From NCBI RefSeq assembly GCF_018122625.2, contig NZ_JAGQFT020000004.1, forward strand, positions 186,001 through 250,000: a stretch of DNA of 64,000 nucleotides, written 5' to 3'. A model generated the notes under the pieces. It was not told the origin of the DNA. It did no database searches and saw only the letters and a list, made by a program, of their open reading frames with translations. A program made the translations under genes and the position numbers. Within the stretch, counting starts at the first letter, position 1. The number at the start of each line of letters is the position of its first letter. Shown here one piece after another: positions 53,797 through 62,345 of this stretch. Source of the stretch: Coralloluteibacterium stylophorae (GTDB lineage: Bacteria > Pseudomonadota > Gammaproteobacteria > Xanthomonadales > Xanthomonadaceae).

Positions 53797-56154
53797 ATGC
53801 GCAACGCCGTGTCCGCCCTGCTGCCCCTCGCCCTCCTGCTGCCCCTGGCGGCGAACGCCCAGGCGCCCGACCTCGACGTGGAACAGGCCATGGCCGACCC
53901 GGACTGGATCGGCCCGCCGGTCGAGGACGCCTGGTGGAGCTGGGACGGCGACAGCGTTTACTACCGGCTCAAGCGCGCGGGCTCGCCGATCGAGGACGTC
54001 TGGACGCAGCCGGCCGCCGGCGGCAGTGCGGCGCGGGTGGAGGACGCCGCGCTGGCGACCATCGACGCGCCGGATCCGGTCTACGACGCCAGCCGCAGCC
54101 GCGAGGCCTTCGTCCGCGATGGCAACGTGTTCCTGCGCGACCTGCGCAACGGCGCGCTGACCCAGGTCTGGCGCAGCAACGAGGGCGCGGCCGACGTCCG
54201 CTTCACCGCCGACGGTCGCGGCCTGATCTGGCGCAGCGGCGATACCTGGTACGGCTGGAGCGCCGAGGGCCCGGCCGCCCCGCGCGCGGAGATCCGCGCC
54301 GAGAAGGATCCCGCCGCCGCCCCGGAGGCCGACTATCTGCGCGAGCGCCAGCTGCGCCTGAGCTCGACGCTCGCCGACCGCCGCACCAACCGCGAGGCCG
54401 AGCGCGAGCGGGACGAGGCGCTGCGTGCGGTGGATCCGACGCGCGCGCCGCGGCCGGTGTACCTGGGCGCCGACGTCGCCGCGGCCGAGCACGCGCTGTC
54501 GCCGGCCGGGCGCTGGCTGGTGGTCGTCACCGACAGGGGCGAGAAGGCCGACGGCGGGCGCGGCAGCAAGATGCCGATCTACGTCACCGAGTCCGGCTAC
54601 GAGGAATCCGAGGACGCGCGCACCCGCGTCGGCCGCAACGCCCCGGAGGGGCAGAAGCTCGTCCTGGTCGACCTGCAGACCGGCTCCCAGACGCCGCTGG
54701 CGCTGGACCCGCTGCCGGGCATCGCCACCGACCCGCTGGCCGCGCTCCGCGAGAAGGCCGGCAAACCCGCGCTCGAGGGCAACCGTGCGGTGCGCGTGGA
54801 CGGCATCCGCTGGAACGACGCCGGCACCCGCGTGGCGGTGATGCTGCGTGCGGTCGACAACAAGGACCGCTGGATCGCGACGGTCGACCTGGCCGGCGGA
54901 AAACTGGTGCCCGCGCACCGCCTGCACGACGCGGCCTGGATCAACTGGTCGTTCAACGAGTTCGGCTGGCTGCCCGACAACGACACGCTGTGGTTCCTGT
55001 CCGAGGAGTCCGGCTACTCGCATCTCTACACCCAGCGTGCCGGCGCCGCGCCGCGCCAGCTCACCCGCGGCGAGTGGGAAGTCTCGCAGCCGCACGTGTC
55101 GGCCGACGGCAGCCGCATGCTCTTCGTCTGCAACCGCGAGTGGCCGGGCGACTACGAGGTCTGCGATGCGCCGCTGGCCGGCGGCGAGGTGCGCGAACTG
55201 ACCGCGCTCGACGGCGTGGAGAGCTACACCCTCGCCCCGCAGGGCGACGACCTCCTGGTGCACTGGTCGTCGAGCTACGTGCCGCCGCAGCTCGCCGTGG
55301 TGCCGGCCGCGGGCGGCCAGGCACGGCGCCTGACCGACACCCGCACCACCGACTATCGGGCCTACGACTTCATCCAGCCGCAGTTCGTCCAGGTGCCGTC
55401 GCAGCACGGCGCCGGCAGCATCTGGGGCAAGCTCTACACGCCGGAGACGATGGAGCCGGGCCGCCGCTACCCGATCGTGATGTTCGTGCACGGCGCCGGC
55501 TACCTGCAGAACACCAGCGCCAACTACCCGAACTATTTCCGCGAGCAGCTGTTCCACAACGTCCTGGTCGACGCCGGCTACATCGTGCTCGACCTCGACT
55601 ACCGCGGCTCGGCCGGCTACGGCCGCGACTGGCGCACGGCGATCTACCGCAACATGGGCCATCCCGAGCTCGAGGACTACCTCGAAGGTATCGACTGGCT
55701 CGTCGCCGAGCACCAGGGCGACCGCGACAACGTCGGCATCTACGGCGGCAGCTACGGCGGCTTCATGACCTTCATGGCGATGTTCCGTGCGCCGGAGGCG
55801 TTCGAGGCCGGCGCCGCGCTGCGCCCGGTCACCGACTGGACCGCCTACAACCACGAGTACACCAGCAACATCCTCAACACGCCCGACATCGACCCGGAGG
55901 CCTACGACCGCTCCTCGCCGATCGAGTACGCCGAGGGGCTGCAGGGCCACCTGCTGATCGCCCACGGCATGATGGACAACAACGTGTTCTTCCAGGATTC
56001 GGTGCGGCTGTCGCAGCGCCTGATCGAGCTGCGCAAGGACAACTGGGAGATGGCCGCCTATCCACTGGAGCGGCACGGCTTCGTCGAGTCCGATGCCTGG
56101 TTCGACGAGTACCGCCGGATCTACAAGCTGTTCGAGCGCGCGTTGAAGGATTGA
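53797..56154 (+). CDS. S9-family prolyl oligopeptidase (dipeptidyl peptidase IV-like)
   Basis: A 785-residue exported serine peptidase: signal peptide 1-22 (AANAQA), a beta-propeller region (about 40-510, including SWDGDSVYYRLKRAG, the acidic DPP4-like helix and LPDNDTLWFLSEESGYSHLY), and a C-terminal alpha/beta hydrolase domain. The catalytic serine is in IYGGSYGGFMTFMAMF, Asp in HGMMDNNVFFQDS, and His in LERHGFVESDAW. Such enzymes release dipeptides after proline or alanine in the periplasm. The start was set at the signal peptide, since the open frame upstream is non-coding. Confidence 0.94.
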   Translation: MRNAVSALLPLALLLPLAANAQAPDLDVEQAMADPDWIGPPVEDAWWSWDGDSVYYRLKRAGSPIEDVWTQPAAGGSAARVEDAALATIDAPDPVYDASRSREAFVRDGNVFLRDLRNGALTQVWRSNEGAADVRFTADGRGLIWRSGDTWYGWSAEGPAAPRAEIRAEKDPAAAPEADYLRERQLRLSSTLADRRTNREAERERDEALRAVDPTRAPRPVYLGADVAAAEHALSPAGRWLVVVTDRGEKADGGRGSKMPIYVTESGYEESEDARTRVGRNAPEGQKLVLVDLQTGSQTPLALDPLPGIATDPLAALREKAGKPALEGNRAVRVDGIRWNDAGTRVAVMLRAVDNKDRWIATVDLAGGKLVPAHRLHDAAWINWSFNEFGWLPDNDTLWFLSEESGYSHLYTQRAGAAPRQLTRGEWEVSQPHVSADGSRMLFVCNREWPGDYEVCDAPLAGGEVRELTALDGVESYTLAPQGDDLLVHWSSSYVPPQLAVVPAAGGQARRLTDTRTTDYRAYDFIQPQFVQVPSQHGAGSIWGKLYTPETMEPGRRYPIVMFVHGAGYLQNTSANYPNYFREQLFHNVLVDAGYIVLDLDYRGSAGYGRDWRTAIYRNMGHPELEDYLEGIDWLVAEHQGDRDNVGIYGGSYGGFMTFMAMFRAPEAFEAGAALRPVTDWTAYNHEYTSNILNTPDIDPEAYDRSSPIEYAEGLQGHLLIAHGMMDNNVFFQDSVRLSQRLIELRKDNWEMAAYPLERHGFVESDAWFDEYRRIYKLFERALKD

Positions 56155-56161
56155 GCTGGGG

Positions 56162-56372
56162 GATGAAGCGGGAACGGGGAACCGGGAACAGGGAACTGGC
56201 GCTCTTCCCGCGTCCACGACGCTTCGCTCCGGCCGCGGCGGGCCGCGGGGACGGGCTCGGGGCCACGAACTCTGGGCCTGAGCCCTGAAGCCCGAGGCCA
56301 CAAGCCCACGCTCCGCCACCATTTCCGAGTCCCGCTTCCCGCCCCACCCTTCCCGCCTCACCCGAGAAGCCC
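56162..56372. repeat. degenerate G-rich heptamer array with inverted arms
   Basis: Between the S9 peptidase and hemF genes, the left part (56162-56199) reads GAAGCGGGAACGGGGAACCG and continues with GGGAAC-type units. The right part (56326-56372) carries CCCGCTTCCCGCC and TTCCCGCCTCACCC units, the inverse class. The centre is unrelated GC-rich sequence. It resembles the arrays at 2.8 and 51 kb but is more decayed. No gene is seen. Confidence 0.65.
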
Positions 56373-57284
56373 ATGCCCGACCTCGCCGCCGTCCAGACCT
56401 ACCTCCGCTCGCTGCAGGACCGCATCTGCGCGGCGGTCGAAGGCCTCGACGATGCGCGCTTCGCCGAGGACGCGTGGACGCGGCCCGAAGGCGGCGGCGG
56501 GCGTTCGCGGGTGCTGAAGGAGGGAACCGTGTTCGAGCAGGCGGGCATCGGCTATTCCGAGGTGCAGGGCGCCACCCTGCCGCCTTCGGCCACCGCGCAC
56601 CGCCCCGAACTCGCAGGCGCGCCCTGGACCGCCTGCGGCGTCTCGCTCGTGTTCCACCCGCGCAACCCCTACCTGCCGACCACGCACGCCAACGTGCGCT
56701 ACTTCGAGGCGCGGCCCGACGGCCGCGCGCCGGTCTGGTGGTTCGGCGGCGGCTTCGACCTCACGCCCTTCTATCCGATCGACGAGGACGTGCTGCACTG
56801 GCACCGCACCGCGCGCGCGCTGTGCGCGCCCTTCGGCGGCGAGGCGCGCTATGCCGCGCACAAGCGCTGGTGCGACGAGTACTTCTTCCTGAAGCACCGC
56901 GGCGAGACCCGCGGCGTCGGCGGGCTGTTCTTCGACGACCTCAACGCCGACGGCTTCGACGCCTGCTTCGGCTACCAGCGCGCGGTGGGCGACGGCTTCC
57001 TCGACGCCTACCTGCCGATCGTCGAGCGGCGCCGCGACACGCCCTGGGGCGAGCGGGAACGCGAGTTCCAGCTCTACCGGCGCGGGCGCTACGTCGAGTT
57101 CAACCTGGTCTACGACCGCGGCACGCTGTTCGGCCTGCAGTCCGGCGGCCGCACCGAATCGATCCTGATGAGCCTGCCGCCGCGGGTGCGCTTCGAATAC
57201 GCCTGGAGTCCGCAGCCCGGCTCGCCGGAAGCCGGACTCGGCGACTACCTGCGCCCGCGCGACTGGCTGGCGGAGCTGGCCTGA
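56373..57284 (+). CDS. hemF: oxygen-dependent coproporphyrinogen III oxidase
   Basis: A 303-residue haem-biosynthesis enzyme that converts coproporphyrinogen III to protoporphyrinogen IX using oxygen. Motifs are [87 protein letters not shown] and [37 protein letters not shown], all invariant in HemF. The length is standard. It converges with a small DUF1328 gene, with 7 bp between stops. Confidence 0.97.
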   Translation: MPDLAAVQTYLRSLQDRICAAVEGLDDARFAEDAWTRPEGGGGRSRVLKEGTVFEQAGIGYSEVQGATLPPSATAHRPELAGAPWTACGVSLVFHPRNPYLPTTHANVRYFEARPDGRAPVWWFGGGFDLTPFYPIDEDVLHWHRTARALCAPFGGEARYAAHKRWCDEYFFLKHRGETRGVGGLFFDDLNADGFDACFGYQRAVGDGFLDAYLPIVERRRDTPWGEREREFQLYRRGRYVEFNLVYDRGTLFGLQSGGRTESILMSLPPRVRFEYAWSPQPGSPEAGLGDYLRPRDWLAELA

Positions 57285-57291
57285 GCCTGAG

Positions 57292-57465
57292 CTAGGTGAA
57301 CAGGTTGATGCCCAGCAGCATCAGCACCAGGAAGATCAGGAACAGCGCGATCGCGATATAGAAGATCACCTTGGCGATGCCGATCGCAGCGCCGGCGACG
57401 CCGGTGAATCCGAGTGCGCCGGCGATCAGTCCGATCACCAGCAGGATCAGGGCGAGCTTGAGCAT
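57292..57465 (-). CDS. DUF1328 small membrane protein (YtjA family)
   Basis: A 57-residue hydrophobic protein: [20 protein letters not shown], then [33 protein letters not shown] and NLFT. The central [14 protein letters not shown] motif is the DUF1328/YtjA signature; two TM helices are expected. Family members are stress-linked inner-membrane miniproteins of unknown mechanism. A GAGGTG box precedes the ATG. The gene is shorter than many gene-finder cut-offs. Confidence 0.92.
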   Translation of the reverse strand: MLKLALILLVIGLIAGALGFTGVAGAAIGIAKVIFYIAIALFLIFLVLMLLGINLFT

Positions 57466-57573
57466 GGACACCTCGAATGGGACGCGCGCTCACGCGCGGG
57501 AGCGGCCATGACAGCAGGCGCGCCGTGAGCGGGGTGTCCGTCGTCCGCCACGCGCGGCCCGATTCGCGCGCAT

Positions 57574-57609
57574 AAAAAAACCCCGCAGGCCAGGGGGTAG
57601 CCTGCGGGG
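57574..57609 (-). terminator. strong intrinsic terminator (end of the sRNA)
   Basis: CCCCGCAGGC pairs perfectly with GCCTGCGGGG around a 9-nt loop, and the minus-strand transcript continues with seven T residues. This is the best Rho-independent terminator in the window. It ends the candidate sRNA and would also stop read-through from polA. Confidence 0.92.
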
Positions 57610-57686
57610 CTCGGTGGAAGGACAGTCTGGGGAGGGACCGGCCTTCCGGGGATTCCATCCAAGGGGAGTGAATGGAGATCCGCGAC
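57574..57686 (-). ncRNA. candidate sX13-type small RNA downstream of polA
   Basis: On the minus strand this roughly 110-nt segment folds into three hairpins whose loops are C-rich (CACTCCCCTT, CCCTCCCCAG and TACCCCCTG). The last is a 10-bp stem followed by seven T residues. A TTGAAC box (complement of 57711-57716) with AAGGTC 17 bp later could be its promoter. Xanthomonas sX13 is, to my knowledge, a roughly 115-nt RNA encoded downstream of polA with C-rich loops that pair with G-rich ribosome binding sites. Length, position, strand and loops all agree. The 57687-57889 stretch up to polA shows no gene. Confidence 0.75.
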
Positions 57687-57889
57687 GGACCTTGCATCCG
57701 TCGAGGTGCAGTTCAACAGCCGGCGGCTGCACGAATCGTGAAGGAACCCGTTAATAAACTGTTGGATTCAACGGCGATTCATTGCGTCGAAAACGTTTCC
57801 ATGCGTGTATTTCGCGCGCGTCGCCGCTGTGTTGCATGGGTGTCGGCAAATGGCGGAATGGCGCCGCGGCACCCGACGAGCGGCGCGGG

Positions 57890-60649
57890 TCAATGCGCCT
57901 CGTCCCAGTTGTTCCCGACGCCCGCATCGACCACCAGCGGCACCCGCAGCGCGGCCGCCGCCTGCATGCGCGTGGTGACCTCCGCCACCAGCGTAGGCAC
58001 GAAGCCCTCGTCGGCCTCGAACACCAGCTCGTCGTGCACCTGCATGATCATCGCCGCGCGCGCGCCCTGCCCGTCGAGCCAGCGGTCGACCTCGACCATC
58101 GCGCGCTTGATGATGTCCGCGGCGGTGCCCTGCATCGGCGCGTTGATCGCCGCGCGCTCGGCGCCGGCGCGCAGGCCCTGGTTCCGCGAGGTGATGTCGT
58201 TGAGGTAGAGCCGACGCCCGAACACGGTCTCGACGTAGCCCCGCTCGCGCGCCTGCTCGCGGGTGCGCTCCATGAAGTCGCGCACGCCCGGATAGCGGGC
58301 GAAGTAGGCGGCGATGTAGTCCTGCGCCTCGCCGCGGGCGATGCCGAGCTGGCGCGACAGGCCGAAGGCGCTCATGCCGTACATCAGGCCGAAGTTGATC
58401 GCCTTGGCCGCACGGCGCTGCTCGCCGGTGACCGCCTCCGGCGAGCCGGCGCCGAACACCTCGGCGGCGGTCGCGCGATGCACGTCCATGCCGCCCTCGA
58501 AGGCCGCCACCAGGCCCGGGTCCTCGGACAGGTGGGCCATGATCCGGAGCTCGATCTGCGAATAGTCGCAGGCCACGATCCGCCGACCCTCGGGTGCGAC
58601 GAAGGCGCGCCGGATGCGGCGGCCGTCCTCGGTGCGGATCGGGATGTTCTGCAGGTTGGGATCCGACGAGGACAGGCGCCCGGTCGCTGCGCCGGCCTGG
58701 TGGTAGCTGGTGTGCACCCGCCCGGTGTCGGGGTTGATCGAGGCCGGCAGCTTGTCGGTGTAGGTGCCGCGCAGCTTGGCCAGACCGCGGTAGTCGAGGA
58801 TCAGGCGCGGCAGGTCGTGCTGGTCGGCGATCGCCTCGAGCGCCTCCTCGTTGGTGGAGGGCTGGCCCTTGGGCGTCTTGACCAGGGCCGGCAGCTTCAG
58901 CTCGTCGAACAGGATCGCCTGCAGCTGCTTGGGCGACTCGAGGCTAAAGGCGCGGCCGGCCAGCGCATGCGCCTTCTGCTCGGCCTCGTGCATGCGTTTG
59001 GCGAGGTCGTGGCTCTGCCGGCGCAGTTCCTCGGCGTCGACCAGGACGCCGTTGGCCTCGATCCGCGCCAGCACCTCGATCAGCGGCACCTCGATGTCGC
59101 GATACACCGCCAGCAGCGCCGGCTCGGCCTCCAGTCGCGGATGCAGCGCCCGATGCAGGCGCAGGGTCACGTCGGCGTCCTCGGCGGCGTAGCCGGTCGC
59201 GTGCTCGAGCTCGACCTGCGAGAAGGCGATCTGCTTGGCGCCCTTGCCGCAGACGTCCTCGTAGCGGGTGGTGGTGTAGCCGAGGTAGCGCGCCGCCAGC
59301 GAATCCATGTCGTGCCGGCTGGCGGTCGAATTCAGCACGAAGGACTCGAGCATGGTGTCCTGGCTGTAGTTGCGCACGGCGATGCCGTGGCGCCGCATCA
59401 CGTGCAGGTCGTACTTGCCGTGCTGGCCGACCTTGGCCACCGCCGGGTCCTCCAGCACCGGTCGCAGCGCGGCCAGCACCTCGTCGAAGTCCAGCTGCGG
59501 CGCGCAGCCCGGGTAGTCGTGGGCGAGCGGGATGTAGCAGGCCTCGCCCGGCTGCACCGCCAGGCTCAGCCCGACCAGGCGTGCGCGCAGGGCGTCGAGC
59601 GCATCGGTCTCGACGTCGAAGGCCACCAGCTCCGCCGCCTTCGCACGCGCGGTCCAGGCATCGAGGTCCTCGCGCGTGGTCACGCAGCGGTACTCGCCCT
59701 TCGCGGCGAGCGCGGGATCCGCCGCCTCGGCCTGCCCCCCGCCGCTGCGCGCGTAGCCGGCGGCGGTGTTGCGCAGCGTGCCCTCGGCCGCGGCGTCGGC
59801 CGCGGTGCCGCCATCGAGCTCGCGCAGCGCCTGGGTGAAACCGTACCGCGCGTACAGGCCGCGCAGCGTATCGGCGTCGCGCCCGCGCAGGACGAGCTCA
59901 GCGGGGCCCAGCGGCATCGCCACGTCGGTGCGGATGGTGACCAGCTCGCGGTTGAGCGGCAGGCGTCCGAGCGCGGCGCGCAGGTTCTCGCCGATCTTGC
60001 CCTTCATCTCCGGCGCCGCGGCGATCACGCCGTCGAGCGAACCGTAGGCGTCGATCCATTTGGCCGCGGTCTTCGGCCCGCACTTCTCCACGCCGGGGAC
60101 GTTGTCGACGCTGTCGCCCATCAACGCGAGGTAGTCGACGATCCGCTCCGGCGCCACGCCGAACTTCTCGACCACGCCGGCCGGGTCGAGCACGCTGCCG
60201 GTCATGGTGTTGACCAGGGTGATGCCCGGCCGCACCAGCTGCGCGAAGTCCTTGTCGCCGGTGGAGACCGTCACCTCGATGCCCTGCCGGCAGGCCGCCA
60301 CCGCGAGGGTGCCGATCACGTCGTCGGCCTCCACCCCCGCCTCGCGCAGGATCGGGAAGCCCAGCGCGGCGACGATCTCGCACATCGGCCCGACCTGCGC
60401 GGCGAGGTCGTCCGGCATCGGCGGCCGGTTGGCCTTGTAGTCGGCGTAGAGGTCGTCGCGGAAGGTCCGCCCGGGCGCGTCGACCACGAAGGCGGCGTAG
60501 TCGGGCTTCTCCTTCAGCGTCGCGCGCAGCATGTTGACCACCCCGAACAGGGCGCCGGTCGGCTCTCCCTGTGCGTTGGTCAGCGGCGGCAGCGCATGGA
60601 AGGCGCGATACAGGTACGAGGACCCGTCGATCAGTACGAGGCGAGGCAT
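57890..60649 (-). CDS. polA: DNA polymerase I
   Basis: A 919-residue polymerase with three domains. The 5'-3' exonuclease (1-300) starts RLVLIDGSSYLYRAFHALPPL and has ALMGDSVDNVPGVEKCGPKTAAKW. The 3'-5' exonuclease (about 320-500) keeps VAFDVETDALDAL with the metal-binding Asp and Glu, so proofreading should be active. The polymerase domain has VACDYSQIELRIMAHLSEDPGL, RRAAKAINFGLMYGMSAFGL and MQVHDELVFE. The start MPRLVLIDGS is preceded by a TACACT -10-like hexamer about 10 bp upstream, so the mRNA leader may be very short. Needed for Okazaki fragment processing and repair. Confidence 0.97.
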   Translation of the reverse strand: MPRLVLIDGSSYLYRAFHALPPLTNAQGEPTGALFGVVNMLRATLKEKPDYAAFVVDAPGRTFRDDLYADYKANRPPMPDDLAAQVGPMCEIVAALGFPILREAGVEADDVIGTLAVAACRQGIEVTVSTGDKDFAQLVRPGITLVNTMTGSVLDPAGVVEKFGVAPERIVDYLALMGDSVDNVPGVEKCGPKTAAKWIDAYGSLDGVIAAAPEMKGKIGENLRAALGRLPLNRELVTIRTDVAMPLGPAELVLRGRDADTLRGLYARYGFTQALRELDGGTAADAAAEGTLRNTAAGYARSGGGQAEAADPALAAKGEYRCVTTREDLDAWTARAKAAELVAFDVETDALDALRARLVGLSLAVQPGEACYIPLAHDYPGCAPQLDFDEVLAALRPVLEDPAVAKVGQHGKYDLHVMRRHGIAVRNYSQDTMLESFVLNSTASRHDMDSLAARYLGYTTTRYEDVCGKGAKQIAFSQVELEHATGYAAEDADVTLRLHRALHPRLEAEPALLAVYRDIEVPLIEVLARIEANGVLVDAEELRRQSHDLAKRMHEAEQKAHALAGRAFSLESPKQLQAILFDELKLPALVKTPKGQPSTNEEALEAIADQHDLPRLILDYRGLAKLRGTYTDKLPASINPDTGRVHTSYHQAGAATGRLSSSDPNLQNIPIRTEDGRRIRRAFVAPEGRRIVACDYSQIELRIMAHLSEDPGLVAAFEGGMDVHRATAAEVFGAGSPEAVTGEQRRAAKAINFGLMYGMSAFGLSRQLGIARGEAQDYIAAYFARYPGVRDFMERTREQARERGYVETVFGRRLYLNDITSRNQGLRAGAERAAINAPMQGTAADIIKRAMVEVDRWLDGQGARAAMIMQVHDELVFEADEGFVPTLVAEVTTRMQAAAALRVPLVVDAGVGNNWDEAH

Positions 60650-60751
60650 GCCCGCTAGTGTAGCGGCGCGACGTGGCGGCCCCGTCGCCCTTGCCCGCGC
60701 CTGCACGCATCGGCTGCAATGCTCGCCCACCCGCCTTCCGGACCGCCCGCC

Positions 60752-61207
60752 ATGCGTGCCCTCATCGTTCCCCTGCTGCTGGTCGCCCCGCTCGCCGCCG
60801 CGCAGCCGCCGCTGCCCGAACCGCTGCCGCCGCCGGCGATGGAGGATCCCGGCGTCGAACCCGCCGCCCCGCTGCCGCGCAACGTCGAGATCCCCGGCGA
60901 ATCGGTGGCGGAGGAGGTCGACGAGGCGGTGTCCGACGAGGACCGCGCGCGCGACCGGCTCACCGGCGGCCCCGTGCGCAACCGGCCCGACGACGCCTCG
61001 GCGCCCACCGTCGCCATCCGCACCCTCGACAACGGCGACGTGGTCGAGGAGTACCGCGTCGGCGGGCAGATCACCATGCTCAAGGTGACGCCCGTCAACG
61101 GCGTGCCCTACACCCTGGTCGACAGCAACGGCGACGGCAGCCTCGACCAGGCCGACGGCGCCGCCCCGGTCTCGCCGGTGCTCTACGAGCTCTACAGCTG
61201 GGACTGA
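60752..61207 (+). CDS. DUF2782 exported protein
   Basis: A 151-residue protein with signal peptide 1-19 (VAPLAAAQ), a Pro-rich linker, then the DUF2782 domain: PTVAIRTLDNGDVVEEYRVGGQITMLKVTPVNGVPYTLVDSNGDGSLDQAD, ending LYELYSWD. DUF2782 genes next to polA are usual in Xanthomonads and related groups. The SNGDGSLDQ stretch resembles a calcium-binding loop but may be just the family turn. Function unknown. Divergent from polA. Confidence 0.88.
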   Translation: MRALIVPLLLVAPLAAAQPPLPEPLPPPAMEDPGVEPAAPLPRNVEIPGESVAEEVDEAVSDEDRARDRLTGGPVRNRPDDASAPTVAIRTLDNGDVVEEYRVGGQITMLKVTPVNGVPYTLVDSNGDGSLDQADGAAPVSPVLYELYSWD

Positions 61208-61220
61208 GGCCCGCGCGCGC

Positions 61221-62345
61221 TCAGTCGCGCACCTCGGCATAGGCGTCCTGCGACAGCGTCCGCCAGTCGCGGCTGCGCGCGCGGAAGCCGCGCTGGGACT
61301 GGATCACCCGGCGCGCGAACGGATCGGCGGCGGCGAGATCGTCGAGTTCGTCCGCGGCCGCGCCCTGCAGCGCGGCCAGCACCTCGGCCGGCAGCGGACG
61401 CAGCGCGACCTTGCCGTCCTGCACCAGACGCCCGAGTGCGTCCTGGTTGTGCCGCGCATACGCGGCGCGCATGCCCACGTCCAGCGCGCGACAGCAGGCC
61501 TCGACCACCGCCTGCAGCTCGCCCGGCAGGGCCGCCCAGAGCTCCCGGTTGACCAGGCACTCGGCGGTCATCTGCGGCTTCTGCCAGCCGGGATAGTGGT
61601 AGACGCCGGCGGCGGCATCGAGGCCGAGGGCGAGGTCGTTGTAGGGCCCCATCCACTCCGCGGCATCGAGTTCGCCGTCGGCGAGCGCCTCGACCAGGCG
61701 CGCGCCGGCGACCGACCGCACCTGCGCGCCGGCGCGGGCGATCACCCGTCCGGCAAGGCCGGGCATGCGGATGCGCAGGGCCTGCAGGTCGGCCAGCCCG
61801 CGCACCTCGCGACGGAACCAGCCGGCCATGTGCATGCCGGTGTTGCCGGCCGGCAGCACGTGCAGGCCGAAATGGGCGTACAGCTCGCGCCACAGCGCCA
61901 GGCCCTCGCCCTCGTGCAGCCAGGCGTCGGTCTCGGCGGCATCGAGTCCGAACGGCACCGCGGTGAACAGCGGCATGGCCGCCGCGCGACCCTCCCAGTA
62001 CCAGCTCGCCGCGTGCCCCATCTGCACCGCGCCGCGCGCGACCGCATCGAACACCTCGAACGCCGGCACCGCCACGCCCGCGCCCAGCGCCTCGACCTGC
62101 AGGCGGCCGCCGGAGGCGCGGCCGATCGCCTCGGCCAGCCACACTGCACCCTCGCCCAGACCGGGGAAATCCAGCGGCCACGCCAGCGCCATGCGCCAGC
62201 GCAGCGCGGTGCGCGGGGCGGGCGCCGTGGCGGGGGCCGGATCGGCACCGCAGGCGGCCAGGCCGGCGGCCAGCGCCGCGCCGGCGGCGGCCTTCAGCAC
62301 GCCCCGGCGGTCCAGCGGCGGCGCGCCTCGAGCGCGCTCGCTCAC
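61221..62345 (-). CDS. TRAP transporter solute-binding protein (DctP family), Tat lipoprotein
   Basis: A 374-residue binding protein. The N-terminus LDRRGVLKAAAGAALAAGLAACG combines a twin-arginine motif with a lipobox Cys. The mature part is of DctP/TakP type: GGRLQVEALGAGVAVPAFEVFDAVARGAVQMGHAASWYW, ALRIRMPGLAGRVI (ligand Arg), AEWMGPYNDLALGLDAAAGVYHYPGW and ECLVNRELWAALP. Related proteins bind keto acids or other carboxylates. Starts at GTG in the uvrD stop (GTGA), so it is translated with the helicase. No TRAP permease genes are in the window. Confidence 0.92.
   Translation of the reverse strand: MSERARGAPPLDRRGVLKAAAGAALAAGLAACGADPAPATAPAPRTALRWRMALAWPLDFPGLGEGAVWLAEAIGRASGGRLQVEALGAGVAVPAFEVFDAVARGAVQMGHAASWYWEGRAAAMPLFTAVPFGLDAAETDAWLHEGEGLALWRELYAHFGLHVLPAGNTGMHMAGWFRREVRGLADLQALRIRMPGLAGRVIARAGAQVRSVAGARLVEALADGELDAAEWMGPYNDLALGLDAAAGVYHYPGWQKPQMTAECLVNRELWAALPGELQAVVEACCRALDVGMRAAYARHNQDALGRLVQDGKVALRPLPAEVLAALQGAAADELDDLAAADPFARRVIQSQRGFRARSRDWRTLSQDAYAEVRD

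Noticed and set aside
57782-60658. Long plus-strand open frame antisense to polA
   Set aside because: It mirrors the polA gene; its composition (Arg/His/Gly-rich) is the usual artefact of high-GC codon bias. polA on the minus strand has all expected motifs.
61221-62345. Complete TRAP transport system
   Set aside because: Only the binding protein is present; the neighbours are uvrD and a DUF2782 gene, with no dctQ/dctM-like membrane genes.
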